A DNA stretch of 64,000 nt from Halictus rubicundus. Its lineage: Eukaryota; Arthropoda; Insecta; Hymenoptera; Halictidae. Of the stretch, positions 46,098 to 60,410 are shown one piece after another. The notes under the pieces are model-generated. The model was given only the letters and a program-made list of their open reading frames with translations, was not told where the DNA came from and did no database searches. The stretch spans positions 682,001 through 746,000 of the forward strand of contig NW_027488632.1 of assembly GCF_050948215.1 (NCBI RefSeq), read 5' to 3'. The number at the start of each line of letters is the position of its first letter. Positions within the stretch are counted from its first letter, which is position 1. Made by a program: the position numbers and the translations under genes.

Positions 46098-48990
46098 TCT
46101 ATCCTATCCTCAATCACATCCTATCCCCTACCTTATCCTATCCTATCCTATCCTCTATCCTGTCCTATCCTCTATCCTACAATATCCCCTATCCTATCCA
46201 ATCCTCTATCCTATCCTCTATCCTATCCTCTATCCTATCGTCTATCCTATAAAATCCCCTCCGCTTTCCTATCCTATCCTCTATCCTATCCTATCCTCTA
46301 TCCTATAATATCCTCTATCCTAACCTATCCTCTATCCTATAATATCCTCTATCCTATCCTATCCTATCCTCCATCCTATCCTATCCTCTATCGTGTCGTA
46401 TCCCCTATCCTATCGTATCCTCTATCCTATCCCATCCTCTTTCCTATCCTATCCTCTATCCTATCCTATCCTCTATCCTATAATATCCTCTATCCTAACC
46501 TATCCTCCATCCTATAATATCCTCTATCCTATCCAATCCCCTATCCTATCCTCAATCCTATCCTACACTATGTCCTATCCTATCCTCTATCCCATCCTAT
46601 CCTCTATCCTATCCTATCGTCAATCCTATAATATACTCTATCCTATCCAATCCTCTATCGTATCCTCTATCCTATTCTCTATCCTATCCTCTATCCTATC
46701 CTATCCTCAATGGTATCCTGTATCCTATCCAATCCTCTATCCTATCCTATCATCTATCCTATCGAATCCTCTATCCTATCCTATCCTATATCCTATAATA
46801 TCCTCTATCCTATCCCATCATCTAACGTATCCTATCCCCTATCCTATCCTATCCTCTATCATATCCTATCCTCTATCCTATACAATCCTCTATCCTCTCC
46901 TATCCTCTATCCTATACAATCCTTTATCGTATCCTATCCTCTATCCTATCCTATCCTCTATCCTATCCCATCCTCTATCATATCCTGTCCTCTATCCTAT
47001 CCTGTTCTGTATCCTATCCCATCCTCTATCCTATCCTATCCTCTGTCCTATCCTATTTGCTATCCTATCCTATCCTCTATCCTATCCTGTCCTCTATCCT
47101 ATCCTGTCCTGTATCCTATCCTATCCTCTATCCTATCCTATCCTCTATTCTATCGTATCCTCTGTCCTATCCCATCCTCTATCGTATCCTATCCTCTATC
47201 CTATCCCATCCTTTATCGTATCCTATCCTTTATCCTATCCTATCCTCTATCCTACCCCATCCTCTATCGTATCCTATCCTCTATCCTATCGTATCCTATA
47301 TCCTATAATATCCTCTATCCTATCCTCAATCCTATCCTATCCCCTACCTTATCCTATCCTATCCTATCCTCTATCCTGTCCTATCCTCTATCCTACAATA
47401 TCCCCTATCCTATCCAATCCTCTATCGTATCCTATCCTCTATCCTATCGTATCCTATATCCTATAATATCCTCTATCCTATCCTATACTTTATCCTATCC
47501 TATCCTCTATCCTATCCTATCCTATCCTCTATCCTACCCTATCCTCTATCCTATCCTATCATCTATCCTATCGAATCCTCTATCCTATCCTATCCTATAT
47601 CCTATAATATCCTCTATCCTATCCCATCATCTAACGTATCCTATCCCCTATCCTATCCTATCCTCTATCCTATCCTATCCTCTATCCTATATAATCCTCT
47701 ATCCTCTCCTATCCTCTATCCTATACAATCCTCTATCCTATCCTATCCTCTATCCTATCGTATCCTCCATCCTATCCCATCCTCTATCCTATCCAATCCT
47801 CTATCCTATCCTCTATCCTATCCTATCCTCTATCCTATCCTATCCTCAATCCTACAATATCCCATATCCTATCGAATCCTCTATCCTATCCTCTATCCTA
47901 TCCTCTATCCTATCGTCTATCCTATAATATCCCCTATTTTATCCAATCCTCTATTCTATAATATCCTCTATCCTATATAATCCTCTATCCTATCCTCTAT
48001 CCTTTACCATCCTGTATTCTATCGTATCCTCTATCCTATACCATCCTTTATCGTATCCTATCCTCTATCCTATCCTATCCTCTATCCTATCCCATCCTCT
48101 ATCCTATCCCATCCTCTATCATATCCTGTCCTCTATCCTATCCTGTTCTGTATCCTATCCCATCCTCTATCCTATCCTATCCTCTGTCCTATCCTATTTG
48201 CTATCCTATCCTATCCTCTATCCTATCCTGTCCTCTATCCTATCCTGTCCTGTATCCTATCCTATCCTCTATCCTATCCTATCCTCTATTCTATCGTATC
48301 CTCTGTCCTATCCCATCCTCTATCGTATCCTATCCTCTATCCTATCCCATCCTTTATCGTATCCTATCCTTTATCCTATCCTATCCTCTATCCTACCCCA
48401 TCCTCTATTGTATCCTATCCTCTATCCTATCGTATCCTATATCCTATAATATCCTCTATCCTATCCTATACTTTATCCTATCCCATCCTCTATCCTATCC
48501 TATCCTATCCTCTATCCTACCCTATCCTCTATCCTATCCTATCCTCTATCCTATCCTATCCTCTATCCTATCCTATTCTCTATCCTATCCGATCCTCTCA
48601 CCTATCCTCTTCTCTATCCTATCCTATCCTCTGTCCTATCCTATTTGCTATCCTATCATATCCTCTATCCTATCCTGTCCTGTATCCTATCCTATCCTCT
48701 ATCCTACCCTATCCTCTGTCCTATCCTATTTGCTATCCTATCCTATCCTCTATCCTATCCTGTCCTCTATCCTATCCTGTCCTGTATCCTATCCTATCCT
48801 CTATCCTATCCTATCCTCTATTCTATCGTATCCTGTGTCCTATCCCATCCTATATCGTATCCTATCCTCTATCCTATCCCATCCTTTATCGTATCCTATC
48901 CTTTATCCTATCCTATCCTCTATCCTACCCCATCCTCTATCGTATCCTATCCTCTATCCTATCGTATCCTATATCCTATAATATCCTCTA
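46093..48990. repeat. Satellite, right arm of duplicon copy 2
   Basis: Matches 19264 to about 22150 with monomer-scale indels: +17 near 48100, +12 near 48265 and -17 near 48670. Similarity is lost near 48990, where this copy continues with cctcaatcctatcc. No gene. Confidence 0.87.
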
Positions 48991-51290
48991 TCCTATCCTC
49001 AATCCTATCCTATCCCCTACCTTATCCTATCCTATCCTATCCTCTATCCTGTCCTATCCTCTATCCTACAATATCCCCTATCCTATCCCATCCTCTATCG
49101 TATCCTATCCTCTATCCTATCGTATCCTATATCCTATAATATCCTCTATCCTATCCTATACTTTATCCTATCCTATCCTCTATCCTATCCTATCCTATCC
49201 TCTATCCTACCCTATCCTCTATCCTATCCTATCCTCTATCCTATCCTATCCTCTATCCTATCCTATCCTCAATCCTACAATATCCCATATCCTATCGAAT
49301 CCTCTATCCTATCCTCTATCCTATCCTCTATCCTATCGTCTATCCTATAATATCCCCTATTTTATCCAATCCTCTATTCTATAATATCCTCTATCCTATA
49401 TAATCCTTTATCGTATCCTATCCTCTATCCTATCCTATCCTCTATCCTATCCCATCCTCTATCATATCCTGTCCTCTATCCTATCCTGTTCTGTATCCTA
49501 TCCCATCCTCTATCCTATCCTATCCTCTGTCCTATCCTATTTGCTATCGTATCCTATCCTCTATCCTATCCTGTCCTCTATCCTATCCTGTCCTGTATCC
49601 TATGCTATCGTCTATCCTATCCTATCCTCTATTCTATCGTATCCTCTGTCCTATCCCATCCTCTATCGTATCCTATCCTCTATCCTATCCCATCCTTTAT
49701 CGTATCCTATCCTCTATCCTATCCTATCCTCTATCCTAAACCATCCTCTATCGTATCCTATCCTCTATCCTATCGTATCCTATATCCTATAATATCCTCT
49801 ATCCTATCCTCAATCCTATCCTATCCCCTACCTTATCCTATCCTATCCTATCCTCTATCCTGTCCTATCCTCTATCCTACAATATCCCCTATCCTATCCA
49901 ATCCTCTATCCTATCCTCTATCCTACCCTATATCCTATCGTCTATCCTATAAAATCCCCTATCCTATCCAATCCTCTATTCTATAATATCCTCTATCGTA
50001 TATAATCCTCTATCCTATCCCATCCTCTATTCTATCGTATCCTCTATCCTATCCCATCATTTATCGTATCCTATCCTCTATCCTATCCTATCCTCTATCC
50101 TATCCCATCCTCTATCGTATCCTATCCTCTATCCTATCGTATCCTATATCCTATAATATCCTCTATCCTATCCTATACTTTATCCTATCCTATCCTCTAT
50201 CCTATCCTATCCTATCCTCTATCCTACCCTATCCTCTATCCTATCCTATCCTCTATCCTATCCTATCCTCTATCCTATCCTATCCTCAATCCTACAATAT
50301 CCCATATCCTATCGAATCCTCTATCCTATCCTCTATCCTATCCTCTATCCTATCGTCTATCCTATAATATCCCCTATTTTATCCAATCCTCTATTCTATA
50401 ATATCCTCTATCCTATATAATCCTTTATCGTATCCTATCCTCTATCCTATCCTATCCTCTATCCTATCCCATCCTCTATCATATCCTGTCCTCTATCCTA
50501 TCCTGTTCTGTATCCTATCCCATCCTCTATCCTATCCTATCCTCTGTCCTATCCTATTTGCTATCCTATCCTATCCTCTATCCTATCCTGTCCTCTATCC
50601 TATCCTGTCCTGTATCCTATGCTATCGTCTATCCTATCCTATCCTCTATTCTATCGTATCCTCTGTCCTATCCCATCCTCTATCGTATCCTATCCTCTAT
50701 CCTATCCCATCCTTTATCGTATCCTATCCTCTATCCTATCCTATCCTCTATCCTAAACCATCCTCTATCGTATCCTATCCTCTATCCTATCGTATCCTAT
50801 ATCCTATAATATCCTCTATCCTATCCTCAATCCTATCCTATCCCCTACCTTATCCTATCCTATCCTATCCTCTATCCTGTCCTATCCTCTATCCTACAAT
50901 ATCCCCTATCCTATCCAATCCTCTATCCTATCCTCTATCCTACCCTATATCCTATCGTCTATCCTATAAAATCCCCTATCCTATCCAATCCTCTATTCTA
51001 TAATATCCTCTATCGTATATAATCCTCTATCCTATCCCATCCTCTATTCTATCGTATCCTCTATCCTATCCCATCATTTATCGTATCCTATCCTCTATCC
51101 TATCCTATCCTCTATCCTATCCCATCCTCTATCGTATCCTATCCTCTATCCTATCGTATCCTATATCCTATAATATCCTCTATCCTATCCTATACTTTAT
51201 CCTATCCTATCCTCTATCCTATCCTATCCTATCCTCTATCCTACCCTATCCTCTATCCTATCCTATCCTCTATCCTATCCCATCCTCTAT
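48991..51290. repeat. Satellite, 1017-bp higher-order repeat block C
   Basis: TATTTGCTATCC markers with TTG at 49541 and 50558 give a 1017-bp spacing. The block corresponds to 5225-6242 of block A at offset 44316. Its left edge carries one extra 17-bp monomer relative to block A. Confidence 0.87.
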
Positions 51291-53820
51291 CCTATCCTAT
51301 TCTCTATCCTATCCGATCCTCTCACCTATCCTATTCTCTATCGTATCCTATCCTCTGTCCTATCCTATTTGCTATCCTATCATATCCTCTATCCTATCCT
51401 GTCCTCTATCCTATCCTGTCCTGTATCCTATCCTATCCTCTATCCTATCCTATCCTCTATTCTATCGTATCCTCTATCCTATTCCATCCTCTCTCCTATC
51501 CTATTATCTATCCTATCCTATCCTCTATCCTATCCTATCCTCTATCCTATCCCATCCTCTATCATATCCTGTCCTCTATCCTATCCTGTTCTGTATCCTA
51601 TCCATCCTCTATCCTACCCTATCCTCTATCCTATCCTATCCTGTATCCTATCCAATCGCCTATCCTATCCTCTATACTATCCTATCCTCAATCCTATACT
51701 ATTCTCTACCCTATCCTATCCTCTATTCTATCCTATCCTCTATCCTATCAAATCCTCTATTGTATAATATCCTCTATCCTATCCAATCCTCTATCCTATC
51801 CTCTATCCTATCCTATCCTATCCTCTATCCTATCCTATCCTCTATTCTGTCGTATCCTCTATCCTATCCCATCCTTTATCGTATCCTATCCTCTATCCTA
51901 TCGTCTATCCTATAATATCCCCTATCCTATCCTATCCTCTATCCTATCCTGTCCTGTATCCTATCCTATCCTCTATTCTATCCTCTATCCTATCCTCTAT
52001 CCTATCCTATCCTATATCCTATACTATCCTCAATCCTATCCTATCCTCTATCCTATCCTATCCTCTATTCTATCGTATGCTCTATCCTATCCCATCCTCT
52101 CTCCTATCCTATTATCTATCCTATCCTATCCTCTATCCTATCCTATCCTCTATCCTATCCCATCCTCTATCATATCCTGTCCTCTATCCTATCCTGTTCT
52201 GTATCCTATCCCATCCTCTATCCTACCCTATCCTCTATCCTATCCTATCCTGTATCCTATCCAATCGCCTATCCTATCCTCTATACTATCCTATCCTCAA
52301 TCCTATACTATTCTCTACCCTATCCTATCCTCTATTCTATCCTATCCTCTATCCTATCAAATCCTCTATTCTATAATATCCTCTATCCTATCCAATCCTC
52401 TATCCTATCCTCTATCCTATCCTATCCTATCCTCTATCCTATCCTATCCTCTATTCTATCGTATCCTCTATCCTATCCCATCCTTTATCGTATCCTATCC
52501 TCTATCCTATCGTCTATCCTATAATATCCCCTATCCTATCCTATCCTCTATCCTATCCTGTCCTGTATCCTATCCTATCCTCTATTCTATCCTCTATCCT
52601 ATCCTATATCCTATACTATCCTCAATCCTATCCTATTCTCTATCCTATCCTATCCTGTATCCTATCCAATCGCCTATCCTATCCTCTATCCTATCCTATC
52701 CTCCATCCTATACTATCCTCTACCCTATCCTATCGTCTATTCTATCCTATCCTCTATCCTATCCAATCCTCTATTCTATAATATCCTCTATCCTATCCAA
52801 TCCTCTGTCCTATCCTCTATCCTATCCTATCCTATCCTCTATCCTATCCTGTCCTCTATCCTATCCTCTATCCTATCCTATCCTCTATCCTATCCAATCC
52901 TCTATTCTATAATATCCTCTATCCTATCCTATCCTCTATCCTATCCCATCCTCTATCGTATCCTATCCTCTATCCTATCGTATCCTATATCCTATAATAT
53001 CCTCTGTCCTATCCTATACTTTATCCTATCCTATCCTCTATCCTATCCTATCCTATCCTCTATCCTACCCTATCCTCTATCCTATCCTATCTCTATCCTA
53101 TCCTATCCTCTATCCTATCCTATTCTCTATCCTATCCGATCCTCTCACCTATCCTATTCTCTATCCTATCCTATCCTCTGTCCTATCCTATTTGCTATCC
53201 TATCCTATCCTCTATCCTATCCTGTCCTCTATCCTATCCTGTCCTGTATCCTATCCTATCCTCTATCCTATCCTATCCTCTATCATATCCTGTCGTCTAT
53301 CCTATCCTGTTCTGTATCCTATCCCATCCTCTATCCTATCCTATCCTCTATCCTATCCTATCCTGTATCCTATCCAATCGCCTATCCTATCCTCTGTACT
53401 ATCCTATCCTCAATCCTATACTATCCTCTACCCTATCCTATCCTCTATTCTATCCTATCCTCTATCCTATCAAATCCTCTATTCTATAATATCCTCTATC
53501 CTATCCAATCCTCTATTCTATCCTCTATCCTATCCTATCCTATCCTCTATCCTATCCTATCCTCTATTCTATCGTATCCTCTATCCTATCCCATCCTTTA
53601 TCGTATCCTATCCTCTATCCTATCGTCTATCCTATAATATCCCCTATCCTATCCTATCCTCTATCCTATCCTGTCCTGTATCCTATCCTATCCTCTATTC
53701 TATCCTCTATCCTATCCTCAATCACATCCTATCCCCTACCTTATCCTATCCTATCCTATCCTCTATCCTATCCTCTATCCTATCCTCTATCCTATCGTCT
53801 ATCCTATAAAATCCCCTCCG
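51291..53820. repeat. Satellite colinear with about 6975-9545
   Basis: Offset 44316 to the first satellite segment, including markers at 51369 and 53192. Near 53760 three monomers (51 bp) are missing relative to 9470-9540. No gene. Confidence 0.86.
53701..53705. other. Unoccupied copia target site, copy d
   Basis: Uninterrupted attc-tatcc-tctatcc with caatcacatcc following, the duplicate of 9385-9389 at offset 44316. Confidence 0.82.
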
Positions 53821-56800
53821 CTTTCCTATCCTATCCTCTATCCTATCCTATCCTCTATCCTATAATATCCTCTATCCTAACCTATCCTCTATCCTAACCT
53901 ATCCTCTATCCTATAATATCCTCTATCCTATCCTATCCTATCCTCCATCCTATCCTATCCTCTATCGTGTCGTATCCCCTATCCTATCGTATCCTCTATC
54001 CTATCCCATCCTCTTTCCTATCCTATCCTCTATCCTATCCTATCCTCTATCCTATAATATCCTCTATCCTAACCTATCCTCCATCCTATAATATCCTCTA
54101 TCCTATCCAATCCCCTATCCTATCCTCAATCCTATCCTACACTATGTCCTATCCTATCCTCTATCCCATCCTATCCTCTATCCTATCCTATCGTCAATCC
54201 TATAATATACTCTATCCTATCCAATCCTCTATCGTATCCTCTATCCTATTCTCTATCCTATCCTCTATCCTATCCTATCCTCAATGCTATCCTGTATCCT
54301 ATCCAATCCTCTATCCTATCCTATCATCTATCCTATCGAATCCTCTATCCTATCCTATCCTATATCCTATAATATCCTCTATCCTATCCCATCATCTAAC
54401 GTATCCTATCCCCTATCCTATCCTATCCTCTATCATATCCTAACCTCTATCCCATACAATCCTCTATCCTCTCCTATCCTCTATCCTATACAATCCTTTA
54501 TCGTATCCTATCCTCTATCCTATCCTATCCTCTATCCTATCCCATCCTCTATCATATCCTGTCCTCTATCCTATCCTGTTCTGTATCCTATCCCATCCTC
54601 TATCCTATCCTATCCTCTGTCCTATCCTATTTGCTATCCTATCCTATCCTCTATCCTATCCTGTCCTCTATCCTATCCTGTCCTGTATCCTATCCTATCC
54701 TCTATCCTATCCTATCCTCTATTCTATCGTATCCTCTGTCCTATCCCATCCTCTATCGTATCCTATCCTCTATCCTATCCCATCCTTTATCGTATCCTAT
54801 CCTTTATCCTATCCTATCCTCTATCCTACCCCATCCTCTATCGTATCCTATCCTCTATCCTATCGTATCCTATATCCTATAATATCCTCTATCCTATCCT
54901 CAATCCTATCCTATCCCCTACCTTATCCTATCCTATCCTATCCTCTATCCTGTCCTATCCTCTATCCTACAATATCCCCTATCCTATCCAATCCTCTATC
55001 GTATCCTATATCCTATAATATCCTCTATCCTATCCTATACTTTATCCTATCCTATCCTCTATCCTATCCTATCCTATCCTCTATCCTACCCTATCCTCTA
55101 TCCTATCCTATCATCTATCCTATCGAATCCTCTATCCTATCCTATCCTATATCCTATAATATCCTCTATCCAATCCCATCATCTAACGTATCCTATCCCC
55201 TATCCTATCCTATCCTCTATCCTATCCTATCCTCTATCCTATATAATCCTCTATCCTCTCCTATCCTCTATCCTATACAATCCTCTATCCTATCCTATCC
55301 TCTATCCTATCGTATCCTCCATCCTATCCCATCCTCTATCCTATCCAATCCTCTATCCTATCCTCTATCCTATCCTATCCTCTATCCTATCCTATCCTCA
55401 ATCCTACAATATCCCATATCCTATCGAATCCTCTATCCTATCCTCTATCCTATCCTCTATCCTATCGTCTATCCTATAATATCCCCTATTTTATCCAATC
55501 CTCTATTCTATAATATCCTCTATCCTATATAATCCTCTATCCTATCCTCTATCCTTTACCATCCTGTATTCTATCGTATCCTCTATCCTATACCATCCTT
55601 TATCGTATCCTATCCTCTATCCTATCCTATCCTCTATCCTATCCCATCCTCTATCATATCCTGTCCTCTATCCTATCCTGTTCTGTATCCTATCCCATCC
55701 TCTATCCTATCCTATCCTCTGTCCTATCCTATTTGCTATCCTATCCTATCCTCTATCCTATCCTGTCCTCTATCCTATCCTGTCCTGTATCCTATCCTAT
55801 CCTCTATCCTATCCTATCCTCTATTCTATCGTATCCTCTGTCCTATCCCATCCTCTATCGTATCCTATCCTCTATCCTATCCCATCCTTTATCGTATCCT
55901 ATCCTTTATCCTATCCTATCCTCTATCCTACCCCATCCTCTATTGTATCCTATCCTCTATCCTATCGTATCCTATATCCTATAATATCCTCTATCCTATC
56001 CTATACTTTATCCTATCCTATCCTCTATCCTATCCTATCCTATCCTCTATCCTACCCTATCCTCTATCCTATCCTATCCTCTATCCTATCCTATCCTCTA
56101 TCCTATCCTATTCTCTATCCTATCCGATCCTCTCACCTATCCTCTTCTCTATCCTATCCTATCCTCTGTCCTATCCTATTTGCTATCCTATCATATCCTC
56201 TATCCTATCCTGTCCTCTATCCTATCCTGTCCTGTATCCTATCCTATCCTCTATCCTACCCTATCCTCTGTCCTATCCTATTTGCTATCCTATCCTATCC
56301 TCTATCCTATCCTGTCCTCTATCCTATCCTGTCCTGTATCCTATCCTATCCTCTATCCTATCCTATCCTCTATTCTATCGTATCCTCTGTCCTATCCCAT
56401 CCTCTATCGTATCCTATCCTCTATCCTATCCCATCCTTTATCGTATCCTATCCTTTATCCTATCCTATCCTCTATCCTACCCCATCCTCTATCGTATCCT
56501 ATCCTCTATCCTATCGTATCCTATATCCTATAATATCCTCTATCCTATCCTATACTTTATCCTATCCTATCCTCTATCCTATCCTATCCTCTATCCTATC
56601 CCATCCTCTATCATATCCTGTCCTCTATCCTATCCTGTTCTGTATCCTATCCCATCCTCTATCCTATCCTATCCTCTATCCTATCCTATCCTGTATCCTA
56701 TCCAATCGCCTATCCTATCCTCTATACTATCCTATCCTCAATCCTATAGTATCCTCTACCCTATCCTATCCTCTATTCTATCCTATCCTCTATCCTATCA

Positions 56801-57720
56801 AATCCTCTATTCTATAATATCCTCTATCCTATCCAATCCTCTATCCTATCCTCTATCCTATCCTATCCTATCCTCTATCCTATCCTATCCTCTATTCTAT
56901 CGTATCCTCTATCCTATCCAATCCTTTATCGTATCCTATCCTCTATCCTATCGTCTATCCTATAATATCCCCTATCCTATCCTATCCTCTATCCTATCCT
57001 GTCCTGTATCCTATCCTATCCTCTATTCTATCCTCTATCCTATCCTCTATCCTATCCTATCCTATATCCTATACTATCCTCAATCCTATCCTATTCTCTA
57101 TCCTATCCTATCCTGTATAATATCCAATCGCCTATCCTATCCTCTATCCTATCCTATCCTCCATCCTATACTATCCTCTACCCTATCCTATCGTCTATTC
57201 TATCCTATCCTCTATCCTATCCAATCCTCTGTTCTATAATATCCTCTATCCTATCCAATCCTCTATCCTATCCTCTATCCTATCCTATCCTATCCTCTAT
57301 CCTATCCTGTCCTCTATCCTATCCTCTATCCTATCCTATCCTCTATCCTATCCTATCCTCTATCCTATCCAATCCTCTATTCTATAATATCCTCTATCCT
57401 ATCCTATCCTCTATCCTAACCCATCATTTATCGTATCCTATCCTCTATCCTATCCTATCCTCTATCCTATCCCATCCTCTATCGTATCCTATCCTCTATC
57501 CTATCGTATCCTATCCTCTATCCTATCGTATCCTATATCCTATAATATCCTCTATCCTATCCTATACTTTATCCTATCCTATTATCTATCCTATCCTATC
57601 CTATCCTCTATCCTATCATATCCTATATCCTATAATATCCTCAATCCTATCCAATCATCTATCCTACCCTCTATCCTATCCTCTATCCTATCCTATCCTC
57701 AATCCTATCCTATCCCCTAT
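53821..57720. repeat. Satellite related to the copia-flanking right arm
   Basis: Starts with the ctccgctttcc variant, carries one extra ctatcctaacctatcct monomer near 53890, then follows the order seen at 12.0-13.0 and 19.4-23.1 kb, without any copia element. The 117-codon low-complexity frame at 56180 is the same as at 21787. No gene. Confidence 0.84.
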
Positions 57721-60410
57721 CCTATCCTATCCTCTATCCTGTCGAATCCTCTGTCCTATCCTATCCTCTATCCTGTCGTATCGTCTGTCCTATCCTATCC
57801 TCTATCCTATCCTCTATCCTATCCTCTACTCTATCGTTTATCCTATAATATCAAATATCCTATCCAATCCTCTATCCTATCCTCTGTCCTATCCTATCCT
57901 CTTTCCTATCCTATCCTATTCTCTATTTTATACTATCCTCTAACCTATCCTATCCTCAATCATATCCTATCCGTTATCCTATCCTATCCTCAATCCTACC
58001 CTATCCCCTATCCTATCCTATCCTCTATCCTATCCTATCCTCTATCCTATCCAATCCTCTATCCTATCCTATCCTCTATCCTATCCAATCCTCTATCCTA
58101 TCCTATCCTCTATCCTATCCTGTCCTATATTCTATCCTATTGTCTATCCTATACTATCCTCTAACCTATTCTATCCTCTATCCTCTCCTACCCTCTATCC
58201 TACCGTATCCTCTGTCCTATCCTATCCTATCCTCTAACCTATCCAATCCTTTATCCTATCCTATCCACTATCCTATCGTATCCTCTATCCTATCCCGACC
58301 TGTATCCTATCCAATCCCCTATCCTATCCTCTATCCTATCCTATCGTCTATCCTATCCTATCCTCTATCCTACCCTATCCTCAATCCTACCCTATCCCCT
58401 ATCCTATCCTAACCGCTATCCTATCCTATCCTCTATCCTATCCAATCCTCTATCCTATCCTATCCTCTATCCTATCCAATCCTCTATCCTATCCTATCCT
58501 CTATCCTATCCTATCCTCTATCCTATCCTATCCTCTATCCTATCCTATCCTCTATCCTATCCTATCCTGTGTCCTATCCAATCCCCTATCCTATCCTCTA
58601 TCCTATCCTATCCTCTATCCTATCCTATCCTCTATCCTATCCTATCCTCTATCCTATCCCATCCTCTATCATATCCTGTCCTCTATCCTATCCTGTTCTG
58701 TATCCTATCCCATCCTCTATCCTATCCTATCCTCTGTCCTATCCTATTTGCTATCCTATCCTATCCTCTATCCTATCCTGTCCTCTATCCTATCCTGTCC
58801 TGTATCCTATGCTATCGTCTATCCTATCCTATCCTCTATTCTATCGTATCCTCTGTCCTATCCCATCCTCTATCGTATCCTATCCTCTATCCTATCCCAT
58901 CCTTTATCGTATCCTAGCCTCTATCCTAACCTATCCTCTATCCTAAACCATCCTCTATCGTATCCTATCCTCTATCCTATCGTATCCTATATCCTATAAT
59001 ATCCTCTATCCTATCCTCAATCCTATCCTATCCCCTACCTTATCCTATCCTATCCTATCCTCTATCCTGTCCTATCCTCTATCCTACAATATCCCCTATC
59101 CTATCCAATCCTCTATCCTATCCTCTATCCTACCCTCTATCCTATCGTCTATCCTATAAAATCCCCTATCCTATCCAATCCTCTATTCTATAATATCCTC
59201 TATCGTATATAATCCTCTATCCTATCCCATCCTCTATTCTACCGTATCCTCTATCCTATCCCATCATTTATCGTATCCTATCCTCTATCCTATCCTATCC
59301 TCTATCCTATCCCATCCTCTATCGTATCCTATCCTCTATTCTGTCGTAACCTCTATCCTATCCCATCCTCTATCGTATCCTATCCTCTATTCTGTCGTAT
59401 CCTCTATCCTATCCCATCCTTTATCGTATCCTATCCTCTATCCTATCGTCTATCCTATAATATCCCCTATCCTATCCTATCCTCTATCCTGTCGAATCCT
59501 CTGTCCTATCCTATCCTCTATCCTGTCGTATCGTCTGTCCTATCCTATCCTCTATCCTATCCTCTATCCTATCCTCTACTCTATCGTTTATCCTATAATA
59601 TCAAATATCCTATCCAATCCTCTATCCTATCCTCTGTCCTATCCTATCCTCTTTCCTATCCTATCCTATTCTCTATTTTATACTATCCTCTAACCTATCC
59701 TATCCTCAATCCTATCCTATCCGTTATCCTATCCTATCCTCAATCCTACCCTATCCCCTATCCTATCCTATCCTCTATCCTATCCTATCCTCTATCCTAT
59801 CCAATCCTCTATCCTATCCTATCCTCTATCCTATCCAATCCTCTATCCTATCCTATCCTCTATCCTATCCTGTCCTATATTCTATCCTATTGTCTATCCT
59901 ATACTATCCTCTAACCTATTCTATCCTCTATCCTCTCCTACCCTCTATCCTACCGTATCCTCTGTCCTATCCTATCCTATCCTCTAACCTATCCAATCCT
60001 TTATCCTATCCTATCCACTATCCTATCGTATCCTCTATCCTATCCCGACCTGTATCCTATCCAATCCCCTATCCTATCCTCTATCCTATCCTATCGTCTA
60101 TCCTATCCTATCCTCTATCCTACCCTATCCTCAATCCTACCCTATCCCCTATCCTATCCTAACCTCTATCCTATCCTATCCTCTATCCTATCCAATCCTC
60201 TATCCTATCCTATCCTCTATCCTATCCAATCCTCTATCCTATCCTATCCTCTATCCTATCCTATCCTCTATCCTATCCTATCCTCTATCCTATCCTATCC
60301 TCTATCCTATCCTATCCTGTGTCCTATCCAATCCCCTATCCTATCCTCTATCCTATCCTATCCTCTATCCTATCCTATCCTCTATCCTATCCTATCCTCT
60401 ATCCTATCCT
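57721..60410. repeat. Satellite with 1750-bp spaced repeats
   Basis: About 930 bp beginning near the ctgtcgaatcc variant (57739 and 59489) occurs twice, 1750 bp apart; the low-complexity frames at 58140 and 59890 are the same. Between them, 58650-59460 holds a ~1-kb-class unit with marker TTG at 58748, as though that unit had been inserted into the 2159-class sequence. The repeated part also resembles 1-500. Confidence 0.83.
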
